A stretch of 5,618 nucleotides of DNA from NCBI GenBank assembly GCA_030917665.1, contig JAUPUH010000053.1, positions 1-5,618 of the forward strand, written 5' to 3'. The stretch is from Patescibacteria group bacterium (GTDB taxonomy: Bacteria; Patescibacteriota; Minisyncoccia; Phycocordibacterales; PALSA-1337). Positions 1-3,615 of this stretch are shown here, piece after piece. Numbering within the stretch: position 1 is the first letter of the stretch; the number at the start of each line of letters is the position of its first letter. Position numbers and translations under genes: made by a program. Below the pieces are notes generated by a model. That model had not been told where the DNA came from. It saw only the letters and a program-made list of their open reading frames with translations, and did not search any database.

Positions 1-798
1 ATTTGGTAAGGCTTTTTGAATAGTAATAGGGGACAATTGTTCTTTTTGAAGTTTATTCAGGCTAATTAAATCAAGTTTTAAGAGGGCAAAATCCGAATTT
101 CCTGTCTGTGGCGCTCCTTCAGTATTAATATATTTTCCATATTCTTTTACCCACTCTGGTGAAATGAAAGAAACTTTCATACCAATTGAACCTGAAGCTG
201 GATTCCCAAAACGAGCCAAGCACACTACATTTGGATTTGATTCAGATAAAAGAGGGAATTGGGCAACATGAGCGTTAGTAAGAACAGTTCCGTCACGATG
301 TATTAGAACTCCACTTCCAGTAATGGTTCTACGTTGATTTGTCATTTTGCCATTTACTACAATCTTCTGTGAACAGAATATGTTTACTAAGGCATCTTCT
401 GCACGTGTTTCTTTCTTTGTAATAGTGGATGCACTAGTTTGATTGAGTGAATTACTGAGAGTGTTGTCTTGAGTATCTGTCTTTGCGGTTTTTGGCGGTT
501 GGTTGATGGGACTTTTTGTTGGGAAAAGGGGTAGAGGATTAAAGACAGGTGCTTTAAATTGAAGGTATTGTAATGGTTCAAGACTAAAAATGTTGAAAGG
601 TCCATTTTTTAGGCTACTTTTGGTAGATCCAGCAACTGAAGCTATAAAAGCATTAGAAAATTGGAGGGATTCTTCAAAGGCTTGTGAAATAGCCCCTATC
701 GGACTTATAGAATGAACCCGTAGAGGCACATAGAAAGCAGTGAGACCTACAAAGGTTATCACCAGTACCGCTGTGCCATTTTTGATGTAGGTTTTCAT
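1..798 (-). CDS. Membrane-anchored trypsin-like serine protease, C-terminal part missing
   Basis: The gene starts at ATG 796-798 on the minus strand and reads without a stop for 266 codons to the window edge, so the 3' end is missing. Residues 1-8 are short and lysine-containing, followed by a hydrophobic stretch at about 9-25: a signal anchor or signal peptide, placing the enzyme outside the membrane. Residues 30-135 are a low-complexity linker rich in Ser, Pro, Thr and Asn. From about 136 a PA-clan (S1) protease domain begins: GSGVLIHRDG at 161-170, then TNAHVA with the catalytic His at 177, then SDFALLKL with the likely catalytic Asp at 236. Cys142 and Cys193 bracket the His and could form a disulfide. 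The catalytic Ser (expected GNSGG) lies beyond the window, so activity cannot be judged. The family cleaves extracytoplasmic proteins; the substrate is unknown. Whether PDZ domains follow (HtrA/DegP type) cannot be seen. There is no clear Shine-Dalgarno site. Confidence 0.88.
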   Translation of the reverse strand, partial: MKTYIKNGTAVLVITFVGLTAFYVPLRVHSISPIGAISQAFEESLQFSNAFIASVAGSTKSSLKNGPFNIFSLEPLQYLQFKAPVFNPLPLFPTKSPINQPPKTAKTDTQDNTLSNSLNQTSASTITKKETRAEDALVNIFCSQKIVVNGKMTNQRRTITGSGVLIHRDGTVLTNAHVAQFPLLSESNPNVVCLARFGNPASGSIGMKVSFISPEWVKEYGKYINTEGAPQTGNSDFALLKLDLISLNKLQKEQLSPITIQKALPN

Positions 799-826
799 AT
801 GAATATGGGATAAGTATATCAGGAAG

Positions 827-855
827 TTGTTTTAGAATGAATGCTTTGATATAGT
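827..855 (+). promoter_or_regulatory. Sigma70-type promoter for tRNA-Gly
   Basis: A -35 box TTGTTT (827-832) and a -10 box TATAGT (850-855) are separated by exactly 17 bp. The start point would be near 862, giving a 5' leader of about 40 nt for RNase P to remove. It is the best sigma70-like pair in the divergent gap between the protease and the tRNA. The call rests on matches to the consensus only. Confidence 0.5.
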
Positions 856-901
856 GGTGCATACGCGACATGGTGAAGTCTGGAGTGTCTGCGAAACATA
901 T

Positions 902-972
902 GCGGGATTGGTTTAGTGGTAGAATGACTGCCTTCCAAGCAGTAGACAAGGGTTCGATTCCCTTATCCCGCA
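902..972 (+). tRNA. tRNA-Gly (anticodon UCC)
   Basis: A full cloverleaf can be drawn. The acceptor stem GCGGGAT (902-908) pairs with ATCCCGC (965-971), with discriminator A972. The D-arm GTTT/GAAT has the loop AGTGGTA. The anticodon stem ACTGC/GCAGT encloses the loop CTTCCAA with anticodon TCC, which reads GGA and GGG. A 4-nt variable loop and the T-arm AAGGG-TTCGATT-CCCTT complete it. CCA is not encoded, so it must be added by the CCA-adding enzyme. The gene has its own promoter upstream and a strong terminator 6 nt downstream, so it is probably a single-gene transcript. Its 3' end is copied at 1144-1157. Confidence 0.97.
955..968 (+). repeat. 14-bp direct repeat, copy 1 (inside tRNA-Gly)
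   Basis: CGATTCCCTTATCC, spanning the T-loop, the 3' side of the T-stem and part of the 3' acceptor strand of tRNA-Gly, recurs identically at 1144-1157, 189 bp away. The 3' ends of tRNA genes are classical attachment sites for tyrosine-recombinase elements, so this may be an att-type core. No integrase is present in the window. Confidence 0.7.
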
Positions 973-977
973 CAAAT

Positions 978-1013
978 AATAAAAACCAGTACAGAAATGT
1001 GCTGGTTTTTATT
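978..1013 (+). terminator. Strong intrinsic terminator after tRNA-Gly, probably two-way
   Basis: A 16-bp stem (978-993 with 998-1013) is closed by a GAAA tetraloop, with only one G-U pair (990/1001). The 5' arm begins with an A-run and the 3' arm ends in TTTTTATT. Since the arm ends are A-tract and T-tract, the element should also work on the minus strand, where it would stop trmB transcripts before they run antisense through the tRNA. Confidence 0.9.
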
Positions 1014-1030
1014 AGTTGCTATTGGATACT

Positions 1031-1140
1031 GCGAATCGAAAAGCGGAGCGCACCGAGCTTTGCGAGGTCTGGACGCAGCAGCGGACAGAAGCGAGCTGGG
1101 GTAGCGAAAATTCCTGAGCAACGGCGAGGGAATTATTCGT
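1031..1140. other. GC-rich, hairpin-rich stretch of unknown nature
   Basis: This stretch differs sharply from the AT-rich neighbours and is full of AGCGA/GCGAG/GCGGA-like words. Its ends pair: GCGAAT (1031-1036) with ATTCGT (1135-1140, one G-U pair). A 6-bp hairpin AATTCC/GGAATT (1109-1114/1129-1134) abuts that closing stem directly. Smaller possible hairpins are 1041-1060, 1061-1077 and 1076-1098. It could be a dispersed intergenic repeat, a small RNA, or the structured 3' UTR of the regulator on the minus strand. I do not recognise it, and I see no credible coding sequence in it. Confidence 0.45.
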
Positions 1141-1143
1141 GAC

Positions 1144-1157
1144 CGATTCCCTTATCC
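1144..1157 (+). repeat. 14-bp direct repeat, copy 2 (at the 3' end of the regulator gene)
   Basis: This is an exact copy of 955-968 from tRNA-Gly. Read on the minus strand it contains the last Gly codon and the TAA stop (1152-1154) of the TrmB-like gene, so that gene's end appears to come from tRNA sequence. It is compatible with an attachment-site scar next to the tRNA. Confidence 0.7.
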
Positions 1158-1919
1158 TAAAAGCATTTCAACAGGCTCCTTTTTTACAAAATTCCTCTTC
1201 GCCAATGCAAATATCTGTTTTAAAGACTCAGATACACGTTCATTTTCAATAATAATAGCCTTCAAGTCATGAGGGTCAATAATTCTGACAAACTTGTCTG
1301 TCACCTCGATCGAAATGTCTGAATTGTAGTCAGTTTGTGGAACTCTCATAATCTTTTGATGTGATTCCTTGTATTTTTCAAAAAATTCCAATGTCGAATC
1401 GTGCTCAGGGGTGATTCCGCTGATGGTTATATTATTTTTCTCTCTTGAAGCGTTCCATTTATGGAAGAGGTCAAGCATAGGCTTTGGTATTGTACCGTCG
1501 TCCTTTGCCCAGAAACCGTCATTGGTAGTCCCTTTCAAGCCTTCAATCTTATATAGTAAAGCTTCCTTCATACCGTCCAACCCTTCGAAGTATAGGGTTT
1601 TGATATTTTTCTTTGACGGATTGATTGATCGAAGCTTCGGAAGCACTTTCTCGAATCGGTTGATGTTAGAAACGGTTTGTTCATAGAGCTCGTCTGGAGT
1701 CTTGGCTTGAAACAAGGCCTTTTTGGCATGAGGAATCTTGATGATAAGACCCTTTTTACGTAATTCATCCAAAATAATATAGGTCGTTGGACGCTTTATC
1801 GTTGCCTCGTCCGCAATGTCACTTACTGAAGCCTCACCAAGCTTGAGGGAAGCGAGATAGACCTTAGCTTCTTTGTCAGAAAGGCCAATATGTCCCAAAG
1901 AAGCAATAATTTCGTTCAT
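1152..1919 (-). CDS. TrmB-family winged-helix transcriptional regulator
   Basis: From ATG 1917-1919 the product is 255 aa. Residues 1-70 form the winged helix-turn-helix typical of TrmB: GLSDKEAKVYLASLKLGEA at 12-30, then SVSDIADEATIKRPTTY with the recognition helix at about 43-56, and a wing at 57-70. Residues 76-100 look like a helical linker. Residues 106-245 form an alpha/beta C-terminal sensor domain (GLDGMKEALLYKI at 113-125). Family members repress or activate genes in response to small molecules, often sugars; the ligand here is unknown. An upstream in-frame ATG (1959-1961) would add 14 residues, but the family usually starts with MNE just before the first helix, and a near-consensus promoter lies inside that extension, so the shorter start is preferred. 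The gene is divergent from the ribozyme-linked units and may regulate them (inference). Confidence 0.87.
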   Translation of the reverse strand: MNEIIASLGHIGLSDKEAKVYLASLKLGEASVSDIADEATIKRPTTYIILDELRKKGLIIKIPHAKKALFQAKTPDELYEQTVSNINRFEKVLPKLRSINPSKKNIKTLYFEGLDGMKEALLYKIEGLKGTTNDGFWAKDDGTIPKPMLDLFHKWNASREKNNITISGITPEHDSTLEFFEKYKESHQKIMRVPQTDYNSDISIEVTDKFVRIIDPHDLKAIIIENERVSESLKQIFALAKRNFVKKEPVEMLLG

Positions 1920-1925
1920 ATGAAC
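1914..1925. promoter_or_regulatory. Perfect 12-bp palindrome over the regulator's start codon
   Basis: GTTCATATGAAC is a perfect palindrome covering the ATG and the predicted +1, directly next to the -10 box. Its 10-bp core TTCATATGAA recurs at 794-803, over the start codon of the protease gene. It could be an operator for autoregulation. Part of the match follows from having ATGAA at both starts, so the call is tentative. Confidence 0.35.
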
Positions 1926-1954
1926 AGTGTACGTTATTGGTCTTATACTGTCAA
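1926..1954 (-). promoter_or_regulatory. Near-consensus promoter of the TrmB-like gene (leaderless start)
   Basis: On the minus strand a perfect -35 box TTGACA (1949-1954) is followed after exactly 17 bp by the -10 box TACACT (1926-1931). Six nucleotides separate the -10 box from the ATG at 1919, so transcription should begin at or next to the A of the start codon. The mRNA would be leaderless, which also decides between the two possible starts. Confidence 0.7.
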
Positions 1955-1990
1955 TATTCATGACAACAAATATATAATTTATAAAATATG

Positions 1991-2025
1991 CCTATAAATA
2001 ACGATAGGATAATCATTATAAATGA
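1991..2025. promoter_or_regulatory. Two inverted repeats in the divergent intergenic region
   Basis: CCTAT (1991-1995) and ATAGG (2004-2008) form an inverted repeat with an 8-bp spacer. TCATT-ATA-AATGA (2013-2025) is a perfect odd palindrome. Both lie in the AT-rich gap between the regulator and the plus-strand promoter at 2042-2071. They may be binding sites for the regulator or another dimeric protein. Palindromes in AT-rich DNA are common by chance. Confidence 0.3.
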
Positions 2026-2041
2026 CAATACTTCATCAAAA

Positions 2042-2071
2042 TTGGACTACTATTGACGTATCAAATATACT
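2042..2071 (+). promoter_or_regulatory. Candidate promoter of the tandem small-gene units
   Basis: TTGGAC (2042-2047) and TATACT (2066-2071) are 18 bp apart. The predicted start near 2078 lies about 30 nt before the first leader stem. A TTGACG at 2054-2059 gives no good spacing to a -10 box. No other promoter-like pair is evident before unit 1, so the whole block 2078-3046 may be one transcript. Confidence 0.45.
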
Positions 2072-2107
2072 ATTGCCAGATAGAGTTCATTCAAAAGAGG
2101 ACATAGG

Positions 2108-2188
2108 AGTTGAGTCTGGAAGTGAGACCATAATCGACCTGCTGACATACTGTCATGCGGATTGCGGGATCACAAACTAGATTCAACT
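2108..2188 (+). ncRNA. Structured 5' leader RNA, copy 1 (unrecognised motif)
   Basis: The leader folds as follows. P1 pairs 2108-2119 with 2177-2188 (12 bp, two G-U). An internal loop has AA (2120-2121) opposite AAA (2174-2176). P2 pairs GTGA (2122-2125) with TCAC (2170-2173). P3 pairs CC-U-GC (2138-2142) with GCGG (2157-2160), with a bulged U. The apical hairpin pairs TGACA (2143-2147) with TGTCA (2151-2155). Single-stranded words shared with copy 2 at 2544-2620 include TAATYGA before P3 and ATT after it. The same fold is kept in copy 2 by different base pairs, which is strong support for a functional RNA. The start codon follows 10 nt after P1, so the leader could control translation, stability or termination. 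I do not recognise it as a known riboswitch or ribozyme class. Confidence 0.75.
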
Positions 2189-2198
2189 ACTTAATACT

Positions 2199-2432
2199 AT
2201 GGAAATGCAAGCTAAATACATCACTACTGTCGCCGGTCGCACAACCCTCGAGAACGCAACGACCACACTGAAGCATATCTTCCTTAGGGAAGGCAGCTAC
2301 TACGAGGTCGAGGCGAATTGCAGGGAGCCGATCGATAACCTTACTCCGATCAATGTGATCAAGCTGGAACCGAAAGATGTAATTCTCACGGGAGAGTTGA
2401 AAAGACATCTGGAAGGTTGCTTCTTTGAGTAA
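2199..2432 (+). CDS. Small protein of unknown function, unit 1 (77 aa)
   Basis: The gene runs from ATG 2199 to TAA 2430-2432. The start is chosen because it lies 10 nt after stem P1 of the leader, matching the 12-nt gap in unit 2. A second in-frame ATG at 2205 is the alternative. There is no Shine-Dalgarno sequence in the AT-rich linker. The protein is mixed in charge, with no signal peptide or membrane segment. A helix is likely around residues 15-30 (LENATTTLKHIFLREG), then alternating strand-like segments (SYYEVEANC, NVIKLEPKDVILTG), and it ends CFFE. I recognise no family. Its codons are richer in G+C (about half by eye) than the flanking genes, suggesting foreign origin. It is followed at once by the 3' hairpin element and the hammerhead ribozyme. 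That it is translated is inferred from the open frame and the shared architecture with unit 2. Confidence 0.62.
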   Translation: MEMQAKYITTVAGRTTLENATTTLKHIFLREGSYYEVEANCREPIDNLTPINVIKLEPKDVILTGELKRHLEGCFFE

Positions 2433-2436
2433 ATAT

Positions 2437-2468
2437 GGTGGTACACCCACTTGGTTCGAGATCAACCA
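2437..2468 (+). other. 3' double-hairpin element, copy 1
   Basis: It begins four nucleotides after the stop codon of unit 1. Hairpin A is GTGG-TACAC-CCAC (2438-2450, extended by a G-U pair 2437/2451). Directly adjacent, hairpin B is TGGTT (2452-2456) with AACCA (2464-2468) around a 7-nt loop. The 14-nt core GTGGTACACCCACT is identical in copy 2 after the stop of unit 2. Hairpin B is kept there with a different outer pair (T-A here, C-G there). There is no T-tract, so it is not an ordinary terminator. It may protect or label the 3' end made by ribozyme cleavage 15 nt further on (inference). Confidence 0.65.
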
Positions 2469-2477
2469 TAAAATCTC

Positions 2478-2527
2478 TCTGTCTCGGAATGTAATTCCGA
2501 CTGACGAGTCCAAAAGGACGAAACAGA
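2478..2527 (+). ncRNA. Type III hammerhead ribozyme
   Basis: All core parts are present in order. Stem III is TCTGT (2478-2482) with ACAGA (2523-2527). The cleavage triplet GUC is at 2481-2483. Stem I, TCGGAAT/ATTCCGA (2484-2490/2494-2500), is a perfect 7-bp hairpin with loop GTA. The catalytic strand CUGACGA is at 2501-2507. Stem II, GTCC/GGAC (2508-2511/2516-2519), has an AAAA loop, and GAA is at 2520-2522. The strand ends meet at stem III, which makes it type III. Predicted cleavage is between C2483 and U2484, leaving a 2',3'-cyclic phosphate on the unit 1 RNA and a 5'-OH on the unit 2 RNA. Stem III is only 5 bp, so activity may need loop contacts; the loop of stem I could open to AATGTAATT and contact the A-rich loop II. 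It lies exactly between the two units. Confidence 0.93.
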
Positions 2528-2543
2528 ATGATCTTTGAAAATA

Positions 2544-2620
2544 GTTGAGTTTGAAAGAAAGGCTGTAATTGACCTGCTGCATGTCGCAAGCGGATTATGG
2601 ACTTTCAGATCAAACTCAAC
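2544..2620 (+). ncRNA. Structured 5' leader RNA, copy 2 (unrecognised motif)
   Basis: This is the homologue of 2108-2188. P1 pairs GTTGAGTTTGA (2544-2554) with TCAAACTCAAC (2610-2620), a perfect 11 bp. The internal loop has AA (2555-2556) opposite AGA (2607-2609). P2 pairs GAAAG (2557-2561) with CTTTC (2602-2606). P3 pairs CC-U-GC (2573-2577) with GCGG (2590-2593), again with the bulged U and a one-base bulge on the 3' side (A2589 here, T2156 in copy 1). The apical hairpin is TGC/GCA (2578-2580/2586-2588). P2 and the apical stem differ in sequence from copy 1 but pair in both, while TAATYGACCTGCTG and GCGGATT are conserved. It starts 16 nt after the hammerhead and ends 12 nt before the start codon of unit 2. 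Confidence 0.75.
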
Positions 2621-2632
2621 ATAAATATCACT

Positions 2633-2956
2633 ATGAAAATCAAGAAAGTAACTCTGCCTGGATTCGAAGAAAAACACTTTGAAGATGCGGTGATGATCCT
2701 GAGGTACCTGGGATGCACCGGGGCTGGACACCAAGGACGTTTCCTGGCCGAGGCCTTCGCTTTTCCGAAGGAAGGAGCTAGGTTTACGGCAGAACTCCAC
2801 GGTGAAAACCAGTTCGTCTTAGTAAAAGACTCGGATGGACAAGTTAAGGCGAAAGGTTTCGCCTACGACGTGGATCTCAAGCAGTGTAATTTCAAAGTCA
2901 AACTCTTTTTGGACGGGTCTTTGGAAAGGGCCGTAATCTTGCATTGTGAGGAATAG
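2633..2956 (+). CDS. Small protein of unknown function, unit 2 (107 aa)
   Basis: The gene runs from ATG 2633 to TAG 2954-2956. An earlier in-frame ATG at 2597 lies inside the leader structure and has no counterpart in unit 1, so 2633, placed 12 nt after P1 as in unit 1, is preferred. There is no signal peptide or membrane segment. Residues 10-25 look helical (EEKHFEDAVMILRYLG); residues 45-107 look rich in beta strands (FTAELHGENQFVLVKD, KVKLFLDGS, RAVILHCEE). Cysteines occur at about 28, 88 and 105. I recognise no family. The pattern aromatic/Leu-E-N/D-A followed by L-K/R near the N-terminus is faintly shared with the unit 1 protein and may mean distant paralogy. G+C is again about half, above the flanking genes. 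The stop codon overlaps the 3' hairpin element. Confidence 0.68.
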   Translation: MKIKKVTLPGFEEKHFEDAVMILRYLGCTGAGHQGRFLAEAFAFPKEGARFTAELHGENQFVLVKDSDGQVKAKGFAYDVDLKQCNFKVKLFLDGSLERAVILHCEE

Positions 2957-2983
2957 TGGTACACCCACTCGGTGAAGCAACCG
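2955..2983 (+). other. 3' double-hairpin element, copy 2
   Basis: Hairpin A is AGTGG-TACAC-CCACT (2955-2969, 5 bp) and shares its first bases with the TAG stop of unit 2. Hairpin B is CGGT-GAAGCA-ACCG (2970-2983). The core GTGGTACACCCACT (2956-2969) is identical to 2438-2451. It is followed about 30 nt later by an intrinsic terminator, where copy 1 is followed by the hammerhead. Confidence 0.65.
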
Positions 2984-3013
2984 CAGAGTTCAATCCTCTT
3001 AAAACTTTCAACC

Positions 3014-3046
3014 AACACCCATCTCCTCGGAGCTCTGGGTGTTTTT
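3014..3046 (+). terminator. Intrinsic terminator of the tandem units
   Basis: AACACCCA (3014-3021) pairs with TGGGTGTT (3036-3043). The T-tract TTTTT (3042-3046) is followed by a second run, TTTT, at 3049-3052. The 14-nt loop may hold a small inner CTC/GAG stem. It ends the plus-strand block before the NUDIX gene. Confidence 0.8.
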
Positions 3047-3072
3047 ACTTTTCATAGAGTTCAGAGTAAAAT
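3044..3072 (+). promoter_or_regulatory. Candidate promoter of the NUDIX gene
   Basis: TTTACT (3044-3049) and TAAAAT (3067-3072) are 17 bp apart. The start near 3079 would leave a leader of only about 7 nt before ATG 3086. The -35 box overlaps the T-tract of the preceding terminator, which fits an independent transcript. Confidence 0.4.
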
Positions 3073-3085
3073 TCATCGTATAGAA

Positions 3086-3487
3086 ATGTGGCATAGAAAA
3101 ACGGTTCGGGCATATATTTTTGATGTAGATAAAAAAGCTTTTCTTTTGGGAAAGAGTAGTTTGCCTCCGTTTGGCTTTCATCTACCCGGTGGAGGAATTA
3201 ATAGAAAGGAAGAACCTGAAGATGCCGTTAAAAGAGAACTAAGAGAAGAATTAAATATTCTCCCTGAAAATATAATTAATGTTTCGTATCAATATAGTCG
3301 AAAGACTAGAGTCCTAGGAATTCCTCACGCCGAAGGTATTTTTCTTGTCATTGTTCGTAATGTTCAGATTAAGCTGAGTTGGGAATTAAGCGAATCAAAA
3401 TGGATTGATTCAGAAAGACTTCGTGATAAAAATAATCAAGATCTTATTGATAAAGCACTGAATTTTAAATATGAAGGTGAAAATTAA
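3086..3487 (+). CDS. NUDIX hydrolase
   Basis: The product is 133 aa from ATG 3086. NUDIX enzymes hydrolyse nucleoside diphosphates linked to another group, using divalent metal bound by the Nudix box. The box is complete from G36 to I58: G36, E42, then R50-E51-L52-x-E54-E55-x-N57-I58, with the usual Gly replaced by Asn57 and the metal-binding glutamates intact. PPFGFHLPGGG precedes it, as in MutT-like proteins. Length is normal for a single-domain member. The substrate (oxidised dNTP, nucleotide sugar, capped RNA 5' end) cannot be told from sequence. The frame is open further upstream to a GTG at 2972, but that stretch covers the 3' element and the terminator of the previous block, so it is not coding. 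It is AT-rich, like the chromosomal genes, and convergent with the HU gene. Confidence 0.9.
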   Translation: MWHRKTVRAYIFDVDKKAFLLGKSSLPPFGFHLPGGGINRKEEPEDAVKRELREELNILPENIINVSYQYSRKTRVLGIPHAEGIFLVIVRNVQIKLSWELSESKWIDSERLRDKNNQDLIDKALNFKYEGEN

Positions 3488-3522
3488 AACAAAAAACTAA
3501 ACCATTTCACTCATATCAAGAA

Positions 3523-3560
3523 ATTAAAATCCCCGCTCATTTCTGAGAGAGGATTTTAAT
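3523..3560. terminator. Two-way terminator between the convergent NUDIX and HU genes
   Basis: ATTAAAATCC (3523-3532) pairs perfectly with GGATTTTAAT (3551-3560). Inside, CTCA (3536-3539) pairs with TGAG (3544-3547). The arms are T-rich at the 3' end on both strands. On the minus strand the stem runs into TTCTTG, so it looks somewhat better for the HU transcript. Confidence 0.7.
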
Positions 3561-3582
3561 AAGTGGGACCAACTGTTTGCTT

Positions 3583-3605
3583 TGTGATGCAATATCACAT
3601 TGCAT
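3583..3605 (-). other. Mutually exclusive hairpins in the HU 3' UTR
   Basis: TGTGAT (3583-3588) can pair with ATCACA (3594-3599), or ATGCAAT (3587-3593) with ATTGCAT (3599-3605). The two stems share bases and cannot coexist. They lie just after the HU stop codon and may only be a 3' stability structure. Confidence 0.3.
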
Positions 3606-3615
3606 TGTATCAATA

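Noticed and set aside
674..973. A 99-aa minus-strand ORF starting MRDKGIEPLSTAWKAVILPLN.
   Set aside because: Its start is the reverse complement of the tRNA-Gly gene, a common false ORF, and the rest overlaps the protease gene in another frame.
870..1142. A 90-aa plus-strand ORF across the tRNA, terminator and GC-rich stretch.
   Set aside because: It translates the tRNA and its terminator hairpin; it has no protein-like features.
2161..2170. ATTGCGGGAT resembles a conserved group I intron core word (AAUUGCGGGA).
   Set aside because: No other group I core segments (P, R, S or P7 partners) are present, the element is only about 80 nt, and copy 2 lacks the word.
2451..2470. A tRNA T-arm-like stretch (GGTTCGAGATC, then AACCA) after unit 1.
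   Set aside because: The T-loop register is off by one, there is no acceptor, D or anticodon arm, and copy 2 lacks the TTCGA word. It is hairpin B of the 3' element.
2109..2620. GTTGAGT and ATTCAAC/ACTCAAC resemble integron attC core sites (GTTRRRY and RYYYAAC), and small ORFs in tandem suggest gene cassettes.
   Set aside because: The order is GTTRRRY first, then RYYYAAC, about 65-75 bp apart, which is inverted relative to an attC site. Read the other way the sites would be some 370 bp long and contain an ORF. The pairing is better explained by the RNA stem P1.
2597..2632. An earlier in-frame ATG for the unit 2 protein.
   Set aside because: It lies within the leader structure and has no counterpart in unit 1; ATG 2633 keeps the same distance from stem P1 as in unit 1.
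2972..3085. A GTG start at 2972 that would extend the NUDIX protein by 38 residues.
   Set aside because: The extension runs over hairpin B of the 3' element and the intrinsic terminator at 3014-3046, and has no NUDIX-family sequence. ATG 3086 fits the family.
3086..3487. The NUDIX hydrolase as a third member of the ribozyme-linked block.
   Set aside because: A terminator and a separate promoter lie before it, its base composition matches the chromosome, and it lacks both the leader and the 3' element.
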